Shown: positions 35,800-43,585 of the stretch, in pieces | How the letters are laid out: every line of letters starts with the position of its first letter | How positions within the stretch are numbered: position 1 is the stretch's first letter | DNA from: Acinetobacter variabilis | GTDB lineage: Bacteria; Pseudomonadota; Gammaproteobacteria; Pseudomonadales; Moraxellaceae | Assembly: GCF_000369625.1 (NCBI RefSeq) | Contig: NZ_KB850111.1 | Coordinates: 438,038-502,037 of the forward strand | Length of the DNA stretch: 64,000 nucleotides | Reading direction: 5' to 3' | Notes under the pieces: model-generated | Databases searched by the model: none | The model's input: only the letters and a program-made list of their open reading frames with translations | Told to the model about the DNA's origin: nothing | Position numbers and translations under genes: made by a program

Positions 35800-35962
35800 A
35801 GCGCTACGGCACAAGGACATGTCAGGACGACAACATAAGGACAGGACGCCGTAGGAAGAAAATAAAACAAACTATCAGATTTAGTTTGTTTTGCATGGAT
35901 GTGACATTGGACGTTGGATCGAGACCCGCATGATCAGGATGATTAAATGCGGGTTTTCTCTT
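35800..35962 (+). ncRNA. Candidate CsrA/RsmA-sequestering small RNA (CsrB/RsmZ-like)
   Basis: Between 35815 and 35939 the plus strand has nine GGA motifs (at 35815, 35825, 35839, 35844, 35854, 35897, 35909, 35916 and 35937). Six are AGGA. CsrA-family proteins bind AnGGA in hairpin loops. Two of these motifs lie in clear loops: TGTC-AGGAC-GACA at 35821-35833, and ATCA-GGA-TGAT at 35933-35943 nested inside the terminator. A 10-bp stem (AAAACAAACT with AGTTTGTTTT, 35864-35892) divides the molecule. It ends with ACCCGCAT/ATGCGGGT and TTTTCTCTTT. No ORF is present. The 5' end (about 35800) is inferred from AT-rich promoter-like sequence near 35785-35800. Confidence 0.75.
35924..35962 (+). terminator. 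Intrinsic terminator of the candidate CsrA-binding RNA
   Basis: ACCCGCAT (35924-35931) pairs with ATGCGGGT (35947-35954), enclosing a small ATCA-GGA-TGAT hairpin, and is followed by TTTCTCTTTCT. The T-rich tail is on the plus strand only, which fixes the direction of the RNA. Confidence 0.75.
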
Positions 35963-36157
35963 TCTATCATTCCCAAATTTTTATTTTTCTTATTATTTAG
36001 ATTGTTCTTTTTCTTGCTGCTCATATTAAAGCTGCTTGATGTCATTTTGATGACATGACTTTTCTGCTATTTAAAATTTTTTCCTTTTTTTCATTTGCTT
36101 TTGCATGGTCTGCTGCTGCCAATTTGGTTAAGCTAGTTCATGATTTAAATTTTTTAG

Positions 36158-36517
36158 ATGGCAGCTATGTTAAAAATTTACGGAATTAAAAATTGTAGTT
36201 CGATGAAGAAAGCCTTTGATCTGCTGACTGAGCAAGGTCTGAGTTATGAATTTCATGATTATAAAAAACAGGGCATCGATGCAGAAACCATCAAAACCTG
36301 GCTGGATGCCTTGGGTCAGGATGTAGTCCTGAATAAGAAAGGCACTACCTGGCGTAAACTTACTACTGAAGAGCAGGAAAATGCGCTTGCCAATGAAAAT
36401 AATCTGATTACCACTTTAACTACTCATACCAGCTTAATCAAACGTCCGGTATTACAGACCGCAACTGGTTTTATCGCTGGTTTTGACGAAGCCGCTTATC
36501 GGGAGTTAAAAGACTAA
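36158..36517 (+). CDS. ArsC/Spx-family reductase-like protein (YffB type)
   Basis: A thioredoxin-fold protein of 119 residues with the family opening Ile-Tyr-Gly-Ile-Lys-Asn-Cys-Ser-Ser-Met-Lys-Lys-Ala. The single cysteine near residue 13 sits where ArsC/YffB/Spx proteins have theirs; the second Cys of Spx (CxxC) is replaced by Met. Later blocks are Phe-His-Asp-Tyr-Lys-Lys, Lys-Lys-Gly-Thr-Thr-Trp-Arg-Lys-Leu and Ile-Lys-Arg-Pro-Val-Leu. YffB-type proteins are thought to be glutathione-dependent thiol reductases, with no proven substrate. An ATG three codons in (36167) is an equally good start. Confidence 0.85.
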   Translation: MAAMLKIYGIKNCSSMKKAFDLLTEQGLSYEFHDYKKQGIDAETIKTWLDALGQDVVLNKKGTTWRKLTTEEQENALANENNLITTLTTHTSLIKRPVLQTATGFIAGFDEAAYRELKD

Positions 36518-36540
36518 TCGTTCGATAAATGGGAAGAATA

Positions 36541-36571
36541 AAAAAAGCCTGACAGAGGTCAGGCTTTTTTT
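36541..36571. terminator. Bidirectional terminator between ArsC-like and DUF2147 genes
   Basis: AAAAAAGCCTGAC, an AGAG loop, and GTCAGGCTTTTTTT. The tracts on both sides serve the two convergent genes. Confidence 0.9.
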
Positions 36572-36602
36572 ATGGTAGTTTTTAGAGAACGGTTCTGATC
36601 CA

Positions 36603-37040
36603 TTATTTGGCACGAATCCAGGTCTGGTTACGACCTAAAGCAGACACGCCGATATAACCGCGTAGCTCAAGCTTCTTACCACCATCTGTCAGGTTGCCTT
36701 TCAATTTGTAAGTTTTACCAGATTTTGGATCTAGGATCGAACCACTGTCATAGCTGGTTCCGCCTGTATTTTTCAGGCCTTTCACAATCGTCAAACCTTT
36801 CAGCGATTTATTGTGATACGGACCTTCACATTTTGTACAAGCATTTTCTTCACCCGGTGTTAATACCGATTGGATGCTTGCAGATAATGTCCCATTTTTT
36901 TGCTCAGTAAATTTTACTATAGCCTTTGGTTGCTTGGTTTCGTCGTCAATCGTTTTCCAAACGGTACCATTTAAAGGATCTGCAGCATTGGCCAGCGCAG
37001 ATAAGCCGAGTAGTCCTAACATTAGCGTAATTTTTTTCAT
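36603..37040 (-). CDS. DUF2147-family secreted protein
   Basis: A 145-residue exported protein. The signal peptide (about 19 residues) ends in Ala-Asn-Ala before Ala-Asp-Pro-Leu-Asn-Gly. The DUF2147 pattern is visible: Gly-Thr-Val-Trp-Lys-Thr-Ile-Asp-Asp near the mature N-terminus, a Cys-x2-Cys pair near residue 70, Leu-Asp-Pro-Lys-Ser-Gly-Lys-Thr-Tyr near residue 105, and the final Leu-Arg-Gly-Tyr-Ile-Gly...Arg-Asn-Gln-Thr-Trp. Family members are small periplasmic beta proteins with no known biochemical role. Confidence 0.88.
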   Translation of the reverse strand: MKKITLMLGLLGLSALANAADPLNGTVWKTIDDETKQPKAIVKFTEQKNGTLSASIQSVLTPGEENACTKCEGPYHNKSLKGLTIVKGLKNTGGTSYDSGSILDPKSGKTYKLKGNLTDGGKKLELRGYIGVSALGRNQTWIRAK

Positions 37041-37195
37041 TTTTCTTCATTTCCCTAGTCTGAGATAGACCGATGTAGTATTAAAAAGTCACAACATTTT
37101 TGCAATTTTTACCTGTGACTATTTAGTGTAACCTTGTAAATATTGTTGGTAAATAATCAACATAGTCAATAAAAGCAGAAAAAGATGGAAAGAAG

Positions 37196-38107
37196 ATGAA
37201 GATGAGCCCCGTGACGAAACAATTAATTACAGAAAGTCTTTTAAAAGCGACCATCCGCGCGCCTAGTCGGTTCAATCTTCCTCCAAGCTCCTTACGGGTC
37301 GCACTGGAGCAGATGTGCAAGATTTTTCCGCAAGATAAATCCGTACAAATCCGTTCGCTCCGGCTGGCAGGTGTACATGCCGAGGAAATCAAACCACAGC
37401 AGGAATCCAGCCAGCTGATTTTCCATATTCATGGTGGTGCTTTTTATCTCGGTTCCTTAAATACCCATCGTGCCTTTATGACCCAGATTGCCGCTCGCAC
37501 CCAGATGCAGGTACTGCATATTGATTATCCTCTGGCTCCTGAATCTGCTTATCCTGAACCTTTGGAGGCCCTATTTGATGTCTATAATCTGTTATTAGAT
37601 CAGGGCATTCAGGCTAAGGATATTATTCTGTCCGGAGATTCGTGTGGTGCTAATCTGGCGTTGGCATTGGCACTCAAATTACAGCAGGAAGGCCTGCCCC
37701 AAGTGAGTGGGCTAATTCTACTTTCCCCTTTCCTTGATCTGACCCTGACCAGTGAATCACTACGCTATAATCAGAAACATGATGCCCTGCTGTCGATTGA
37801 AACCCTGAAAACCGGGATTCAGTATTATGTACCGAGTGCAATGGATCGTGGTGATCCAGAGATTTCCCCATTTTTTGCCGATCTCAGTGGTTTGCCGCCG
37901 ATACATATACAGGTGGGATCTAAAGAGATTCTGCTGGATGATGCCACACGCTTCAAGGAAAAAGCGGAACAGGCGGGTGTCGAGGTTGAATTCAAGTTAT
38001 ATACCGGCATGTGGCATAATTTTCAGATGTTTAGTGCCTGGTTTGAAGAGGCCCGACAAGCGCTGGCGGATCTTTCGGAATTTGCCCATCGTCTAGATCA
38101 AGACTAG
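37196..38107 (+). CDS. Alpha/beta hydrolase, hormone-sensitive-lipase (HSL) family esterase
   Basis: This serine esterase of 303 residues has the HSL oxyanion-hole motif His-Gly-Gly-Ala near residue 79. The nucleophile elbow Gly-Asp-Ser-Cys-Gly is near residue 147, and the Asp and His of the triad are in Gly-Ser-Lys-Glu-Ile-Leu-Leu-Asp-Asp and Gly-Met-Trp-His-Asn-Phe. The substrate is probably a short-chain acyl ester; the physiological one is unknown. No signal peptide is seen. The gene is monocistronic and convergent with the azoreductase gene. Confidence 0.9.
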   Translation: MKMSPVTKQLITESLLKATIRAPSRFNLPPSSLRVALEQMCKIFPQDKSVQIRSLRLAGVHAEEIKPQQESSQLIFHIHGGAFYLGSLNTHRAFMTQIAARTQMQVLHIDYPLAPESAYPEPLEALFDVYNLLLDQGIQAKDIILSGDSCGANLALALALKLQQEGLPQVSGLILLSPFLDLTLTSESLRYNQKHDALLSIETLKTGIQYYVPSAMDRGDPEISPFFADLSGLPPIHIQVGSKEILLDDATRFKEKAEQAGVEVEFKLYTGMWHNFQMFSAWFEEARQALADLSEFAHRLDQD

Positions 38108-38125
38108 AAATTTAAAAGAAGCCAT

Positions 38126-38153
38126 AAAAAAGGTCAGCGATTGCTGACCTTTT
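38126..38153. terminator. Terminator between HSL esterase and azoreductase genes
   Basis: AAAAAGGTCAGC, a GATT loop, and GCTGACCTTTTC lie between the two convergent stop codons. Confidence 0.85.
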
Positions 38154-38178
38154 CTGTTCATTGATTATCTATCGCTTT

Positions 38179-38748
38179 TTAGATCTGGCTTACCTGCGCC
38201 ATCGCAGTTTCAATTGCCTGCTTTTTCGCAGCATCGCCCATATTGACGCCTTCAGCACGAATCACGTGCACATCAGTTACGCCAGTAAAGTTAAATACAG
38301 TTTTCAGGAAAGCTTCCTGGAAATCGACTGGGCTTTGTTCGCCATAAACACCACCACGGCTACTGGCAATATAGACTTTCTTTTCACCTGCCAGACCCAC
38401 TGGGCCATTTTCTGTATATTTAAAAGTACGCCCTGCCACACTAATGCGGTCAATCCAGGCTTTTAAGGTAGAAGGTAGGCCGAAGTTATACATAGCGGCC
38501 CCAACTACCACGATATCCGCCTGTAAGTACTGCTGTAAAATCTGTTCACCTAAAGCCGCCTGCTCAAGATTCTGACCCATCAAAATTTCAGCAGTTAAAT
38601 GTGGAATCGGCTGTGCAGCCAAGTCCAGATATTCGAGCTCAACTGCTTCACCATGTTTCTGTTGAAGCTGTCCCACAATAGCTTGAGTCAACTGACGGGA
38701 AATAGAGGCATCACCTAAAATACTGGAATCGATCTGTAAAATTTTCAT
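38179..38748 (-). CDS. azoR: FMN-dependent NADH-azoreductase
   Basis: A flavodoxin-fold quinone/azo reductase of 189 residues. The N-terminal FMN phosphate loop Asp-Ser-Ser-Ile-Leu-Gly-Asp-Ala-Ser-Ile-Ser-Arg, the Met-Tyr-Asn-Phe-Gly-Leu-Pro-Ser segment near residue 87 and the Ser-Arg-Gly-Gly-Val-Tyr loop near residue 131 are typical of AzoR. It reduces quinones and azo dyes with NADH; in the cell it probably protects against quinone stress. The start is the ATG at 38748. Confidence 0.92.
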   Translation of the reverse strand: MKILQIDSSILGDASISRQLTQAIVGQLQQKHGEAVELEYLDLAAQPIPHLTAEILMGQNLEQAALGEQILQQYLQADIVVVGAAMYNFGLPSTLKAWIDRISVAGRTFKYTENGPVGLAGEKKVYIASSRGGVYGEQSPVDFQEAFLKTVFNFTGVTDVHVIRAEGVNMGDAAKKQAIETAMAQVSQI

Positions 38749-39015
38749 TGCTTAATTTGGTCCGTTCATTGTTCGGGAATAGACATAGCTTAATAAATTT
38801 TAAATAATGAAATAATGGGTTTAAATAAAACACTTCATTGCGTATTTAGAACAATAAATTCCCAACTTAATTTTTCTCCTTTTTTTTAATTTTTGATAAA
38901 TATTACTGATTATCAATGAATTAATTTTATGTTGTATTTCTGTAAATAATTAAAGCAATATTTTTTTTCTATCTTTTAAAAACTTAGCAATAACAATAAA
39001 GGTCAGACCTGTTGT

Positions 39016-40205
39016 ATGAAGCGAATGTCAGCAATATTACAAAAATTCCAGAATCATCGACTCAAGAAATATCTGATCGAAGATGAAGTAGTGATGAACT
39101 GGGGGATTTTGAAAAAGTGTATCCTGATGCTGGCACTTGGCTGTGGCATACATATAAGCTGGCTAAGTTGGGATCTGTTTGTCCTGTCACATCCACAATA
39201 CTGGCAGCATGTCCATATTGACGTTGTTCGTTCCCAGGTTCACATGAATGGCCTGTTTTTACTGGCGCTGGTTCTTTTGATTTATCCCTGTTATAAATTT
39301 CAGGGCAATGCGCTAATAGAACGATATTTTCCCTATCTGGCAGTGGGTATCTTTGTGGTTTCCCTGTGTCGGGATGCGTATATCGTAGGCATGATTAGTC
39401 CGGAGCCACAATTGCCTATGTCTGCCTGATGACGGTAGGACTGGTCCTGTTTCACCGGAGACTGATCTATAGCATGCTGATTCCGGCCTCACTGTTTCTG
39501 GTGACTTGTGCCTATTTAAGCTTTAACCAACAACTGCCTTATTCACCACTCTTTAATATTCAGGACCAGTTTTTCCATAATAGCTTCTGGCTATTATCAA
39601 TGCTGTATTTTATCCTGCCGATTCTTGCTGTCTGTATGATTTTATTTGAGATTTTACTCAGTCAATGGCGCTATCGTGAACAGCTGATTAACCATCTCAG
39701 CCAGATTGATCCCTTGACCAACTTGTTTAATCGCTGCAGCATTAATCAGTTTCTGGATCAGTTAAATAGTACTGCGACTTTTAACTATGCCCTGGTGCTG
39801 CTGGATCTGGATCATTTTAAAAAGATCAATGACTACTATGGACATCACAAGGGCGATGAAACACTGGTACAAGTCAGTGCGGTACTGAACCAGCAATTAC
39901 GTGAAAGTGATGTGGTGGGCCGGTTCGGTGGTGAAGAATTTATTCTGGTCCTGAATAATTCCAGCCTGGAAAAAGCTCAGCAGGTTGCAGAGCGTTGCCG
40001 AAGCGCGATCCAGCAACTACAGATTTTTAGTGATGAAGGACAGTTAATTCCGGTGACTGCCAGCTTTGGTATTGCTATTTCAAAACCAGAATTACGCCCG
40101 CAGCAACTCCTGAGCCAGGCCGATCAGGCCCTTTATCAGGCCAAAGCCAATGGACGGAATCAGGTAAAATCTTATCTGGAACCTTTGAAAGTTCAACCAG
40201 CCTGA
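39016..40205 (+). pseudogene. Membrane-bound GGDEF diguanylate cyclase, split by a frameshift
   Basis: Bases 39016-39429 encode 137 residues with three to four membrane helices and then stop. Bases 39429-40205 encode 258 residues: two or three more helices, then a full GGDEF domain with Asp-Pro-Leu-Thr-Asn-Leu-Phe-Asn-Arg, Asp-Leu-Asp-His-Phe-Lys-Lys-Ile-Asn-Asp and Arg-Phe-Gly-Gly-Glu-Glu-Phe. Reading the second frame upstream of its ATG gives Ala-Thr-Ile-Ala-Tyr-Val-Cys-Leu, a natural continuation of the first product after Gly-Met-Ile-Ser-Pro. A 2-nt insertion (or 1-nt loss) near 39401-39405 therefore seems to have split one gene of about 395 codons. The stop and start overlap as TGATG, so reinitiation could still make a GGDEF protein. 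Confidence 0.8.
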
Positions 40206-40260
40206 TATTTTCGGCTTTATTCACTTTAAAGCATGTACCCGAAAAGCTTTAAAGTGAATG

Positions 40261-42105
40261 CTAGAGCTGCTCTAAACGCTGTAGCTGTGCCAACAATTCT
40301 GCTTCATTAAATGCGCCGGTCAAACGTAAGCTGCGAATCTCCTGCTGCTTAGTATCGAGAAATAAATAAGTCGGTGGTCCCAGAATTTCCCATCGGTTAA
40401 GTAAAGTCTGATGGGTAGTATCATACTGACTAAGATCAAGCTTGATCAGAAAATAAGGGGCTAAGGCCTGCTGAACAGCAGCTGCCTTTAATACTTTATG
40501 TTCAATCGGCTGACAGGCCACACACCAATCAGCATAGACATCAATAATGACCTTCTGCCCTTTCGGTACTGTAGCCAGTAACTGTTCAAATTCAGTAGCT
40601 GTTTTTGCTATATGCCAACTCGCCTGTTGTTGGGCAGTTTCAACAAAAAAGCGCTGACTATGTTGATACTGACTATATGTAATATAAGGCACGGCGATAG
40701 CCAAACAGATGATATAAAGCCAGCGCAGTCCGGTATTTTTCCAGAATAATCGTGCTAGAACATAGGCAACAAAGCTTAAGCCCAGCCCTAGCGACAGCCA
40801 CTGCAATGCAGCTTCTGAAATCAACGGACGGATAAAATACAAGGCCAGAGCCAGCATGATGAAAGCAAAAAGCACTTTCACCTGATTCATCCAGTGCCCG
40901 GCTCGGGGTAGAATGCGTGCCCCCATAATACTGGCCAGCAGCAACGGGGTACCCATACCGAAACCTAAAGTAAATAGGAGCACTGCGCCTTGCCATTGGT
41001 TCTGGGTCTGGGAAATAAATAATAATGCACCGGCTAATGGTGCCGTCATACAAGGCCCGACCAGCAAGGCAGAAACAGATCCCATGACCGCAGCGCTGAC
41101 CAGAGTTCCCCCTTGCTGCATCGCCTGAACCCGGTCCAGACGCTGTGTCAAACGCTGTGGCATTTTAATTTCAAACAGGCCAAACAGGTTGAGGGCAAAT
41201 ACCACAAATAGTGCACTAAATGCCATCAGGGTGGCAGGTTGCTGTAACCAGCGCTGAAAGTTGAGTCCGGCTGAAGACGCGATCAAGCCCAGTACCGCAT
41301 AGACTGTGGCCATACTGCTTACAAAGCTTAGGGCAATCATCCAAGCCTTGATGCCTTTGCTATCACGAACAATCAGTGAAGTCAGAATTGGCAGCATCGG
41401 CAAAGAGCATGGCGTAAATGCCAGCAAAATGCCCAAGCCAAAAAACAATAGTAATCCATAAGCTAGCGAACTTTCAGCGAGACGTGCAGACCATTGCTGA
41501 TCTTGTGCCGAGTCGCTGCTGGATCGTGTAGAAATGACTTCGACGATTTTGCTGTCTGTATTTCCTGATTCTAGATCATCAGCAGAATTTGCCATAATCC
41601 GGTTGTGTTGCGAGGAAGAGCTGCTTAGATCTAGTAACCTTTTATTACCCGAGCTAGTAGATTCAGATTGCACCAGACCGGATAAGTCAGTCTTGAATTC
41701 AATGGTTTGAGGAGGATAACAAAGCCTGTCTTTGGCACAGCCTTGCCAGCTGACCTGATAAGTTTGACCCGCCTGTGTCGGAATCTGAACTTTTAATTGC
41801 TGATAATAAACCTGGGTATGACCATAGTTTTCATCATATAGATCTTCAGCGGGTGGTAATTGCAAGGTCATCGGCTGACTTCCCTGCTTTAGCTCTACCT
41901 TATGCTGATAAAGATAATAGTTTTGCGGAATTTCCCAGCTAAGTTCAGCCTGTTGCTGAGTGACTGAACTGATACTCAGAGGGAAAGCCTGCTCAGGCGA
42001 AAGCAAAGGTGCTTCTGCCTGAGCAATATTGCTAAGCAACACTGTGCCCAATAAGACTGGAGAAAATACTTTTCTCCCGATCTTAAACCGTAGTACTTTG
42101 GTCAT
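40261..42105 (-). CDS. dsbD: Thiol:disulfide interchange protein DsbD
   Basis: DsbD carries electrons from cytoplasmic thioredoxin across the inner membrane to periplasmic DsbC, DsbG and CcmG. The 614-residue protein has a signal peptide and then the periplasmic alpha domain (about residues 30-150) with the pair in Gly-Cys-Ala-Lys-Asp-Arg-Leu-Cys-Tyr-Pro-Pro. An eight-helix membrane domain follows, with cysteines in Phe-Thr-Pro-Cys-Ser-Leu-Pro and Gly-Pro-Cys-Met-Thr-Ala-Pro. The C-terminal thioredoxin-like domain has Trp-Cys-Val-Ala-Cys near residue 527. A polar Ser-rich linker lies at residues 150-200. It begins 17 nt after the outer-membrane protein gene, so they are probably co-transcribed. 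Confidence 0.95.
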   Translation of the reverse strand: MTKVLRFKIGRKVFSPVLLGTVLLSNIAQAEAPLLSPEQAFPLSISSVTQQQAELSWEIPQNYYLYQHKVELKQGSQPMTLQLPPAEDLYDENYGHTQVYYQQLKVQIPTQAGQTYQVSWQGCAKDRLCYPPQTIEFKTDLSGLVQSESTSSGNKRLLDLSSSSSQHNRIMANSADDLESGNTDSKIVEVISTRSSSDSAQDQQWSARLAESSLAYGLLLFFGLGILLAFTPCSLPMLPILTSLIVRDSKGIKAWMIALSFVSSMATVYAVLGLIASSAGLNFQRWLQQPATLMAFSALFVVFALNLFGLFEIKMPQRLTQRLDRVQAMQQGGTLVSAAVMGSVSALLVGPCMTAPLAGALLFISQTQNQWQGAVLLFTLGFGMGTPLLLASIMGARILPRAGHWMNQVKVLFAFIMLALALYFIRPLISEAALQWLSLGLGLSFVAYVLARLFWKNTGLRWLYIICLAIAVPYITYSQYQHSQRFFVETAQQQASWHIAKTATEFEQLLATVPKGQKVIIDVYADWCVACQPIEHKVLKAAAVQQALAPYFLIKLDLSQYDTTHQTLLNRWEILGPPTYLFLDTKQQEIRSLRLTGAFNEAELLAQLQRLEQL

Positions 42106-42122
42106 ATCGAAATAAGAGCAGC

Positions 42123-42890
42123 TTAGAATAGGAACGATACGCCCAAGCCTGAGAAGTAACCTTTATTTTGACCTTCCAGATCCACCCCGACACTGGCATC
42201 AAGTTGTACCTGATCATTCAATGCATACATGACGCCAGTGCCTAGCGCATATTCATTATCCTGACTTTCGGCTTTGCGATAGATCAGTTCTGAATAACCT
42301 GACCAGCGATCAGCAATCTGATAGCCTAAAGTCGGAATCGCAGTAATCGCCCAGTTGCTATCCTGCCATTCATAACGCATGGTCAGTGCAGTATTCACCA
42401 AATCATTATATTGATAAGCAACTGCTGAGCTCAGACTGTAAATATCTTCTTCATTGCTAAAATTAGCATTACCTGTGGCAATAATGGCTTCAGCCATCAG
42501 CGCCATACTGAGTTTTTCATCATCCAGATCAATGGCTTTTTTCAGGCCAATACTGACATCGCCCAGGCCATCATCCTCTTCAGTCTGGCCATTGAACTTG
42601 GTTTGTGACCAAGCCGGACCGGCCCAGCCTAAACGTAATTCCAGATCATCAGTCAAACCGGTACGCAACAAGACATCGGCATTTAAAGTGGTTTGTTTCA
42701 GCTTGCTTCCATCCACAGTCGCTTCGCTATAAGAGAAACTCGGTAAACCCTGTTCCCAAGCTAACTGACCCACTGGAACTGTACTGGTGCCCAGACCTTC
42801 ACCTGGTCGGTCAAACTCTACTGCTGCACAAAGCTGTGCACTCACACCCATCAGTGCCATCAAACCCAATATTCTTAAAGTTGTCTTCAT
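42123..42890 (-). CDS. Outer-membrane beta-barrel protein, MetA-pathway transporter-like
   Basis: A 255-residue exported protein with a signal peptide ending near Cys-Ala-Ala. The mature part begins Glu-Phe-Asp-Arg-Pro-Gly-Glu-Gly-Leu-Gly-Thr-Ser-Thr, and the body has alternating amphipathic strands. The end, Leu-Gly-Val-Ser-Phe-Leu-Phe, is an aromatic BAM-type signal. The Gly-Leu-Gly-Asp-Val-Ser-Ile-Gly-Leu-Lys block resembles the phenol-degradation meta-pathway (PF13557-like) family of outer-membrane transporters. It has no aromatic-degradation neighbours; instead it lies between an ankyrin-like gene and dsbD. The substrate is unknown. Confidence 0.7.
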   Translation of the reverse strand: MKTTLRILGLMALMGVSAQLCAAVEFDRPGEGLGTSTVPVGQLAWEQGLPSFSYSEATVDGSKLKQTTLNADVLLRTGLTDDLELRLGWAGPAWSQTKFNGQTEEDDGLGDVSIGLKKAIDLDDEKLSMALMAEAIIATGNANFSNEEDIYSLSSAVAYQYNDLVNTALTMRYEWQDSNWAITAIPTLGYQIADRWSGYSELIYRKAESQDNEYALGTGVMYALNDQVQLDASVGVDLEGQNKGYFSGLGVSFLF

Positions 42891-42914
42891 CTTGCTGGAG
42901 CTCTTTCTTAAAAT

Positions 42915-43457
42915 TTAATGTAATTCCTTGGTCATTTTTGCGCCATGACTACGCAATAATTCTAGGGTCTGTTTTTCTTCTTCCAGTGCTTCTGCCCAGT
43001 TAATTTCATCAAAATCACAATCAAAGAATAAATCACTAATCGATGACAGAATGGTTAATCCTTCTTCATCCTTGCTGTTTGGATTGACTTTTTCTTCTAA
43101 TAGGCGCTGCACTGCAGGTACACAGGCTGCACTGGCCGCATCCCAAAGTGGGCCATAAACTTCTTCAGCATCCCAGAGATGCAAATTGACTTTGGCCTGG
43201 ATCAGTGCTTCCAGAATCTGTAAATGTACGTCCAGACGTTGCTGTTTTTCTTCGGCAGTTAATGGACTACCCGCTTCATAAGCTTCGCACACTTCTTCCC
43301 ACCATTTGAACAGACCATCCGACCAGATGGAAATGACTGGGCCTTTTTCCAGATCAATAAAATTCGGGTTAAGTCCATCTGCCAAAAGCTGTTTGACCTG
43401 ACCCAGATTAAGTTCTTCGAGTGCTTGCACAAAAAGCTGTTGTTGCGCAGTTAACAT
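42915..43457 (-). CDS. Ankyrin-repeat-like cytoplasmic protein
   Basis: About 180 residues from the ATG at 43457 (Met-Leu-Thr-Ala-Gln-Gln). Segments Val-Lys-Gln-Leu-Leu-Ala-Asp-Gly-Leu-Asn-Pro-Asn near residue 25 and Val-Gln-Arg-Leu-Leu-Glu-Glu-Lys-Val-Asn-Pro-Asn near residue 115 look like helix-loop units of ankyrin repeats. The protein is acidic, has no signal peptide and probably binds another protein. I do not recognise a named family. It precedes the outer-membrane protein and dsbD by 24 nt and is probably in the same transcript. Confidence 0.65.
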   Translation of the reverse strand: MLTAQQQLFVQALEELNLGQVKQLLADGLNPNFIDLEKGPVISIWSDGLFKWWEEVCEAYEAGSPLTAEEKQQRLDVHLQILEALIQAKVNLHLWDAEEVYGPLWDAASAACVPAVQRLLEEKVNPNSKDEEGLTILSSISDLFFDCDFDEINWAEALEEEKQTLELLRSHGAKMTKELH

Positions 43458-43546
43458 GATGAAGCTCACTTCAAATTCGTTTTTCACTATTATGCCGAAT
43501 AAAGCAGGATTTGTTTTGTTCTCATTCGTTTATTTTATCTAAAATT

Positions 43547-43572
43547 GAAAAAAGCCCCGTAGGGCCTTTTTC
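43547..43572 (-). terminator. Intrinsic terminator of hpf
   Basis: On the minus strand, a GCCC-TACG-GGGC hairpin is followed by TTTTTTCAATTTT. It lies 14 nt after the hpf stop codon. Confidence 0.8.
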
Positions 43573-43585
43573 ATCTGCGAATTAT

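Noticed and set aside
39016..40205. Two genuine separate genes (membrane protein plus GGDEF protein)
   Set aside because: The natural protein continuation upstream of the second ATG in another frame fits a split gene better, although reinitiation is kept as a possibility.
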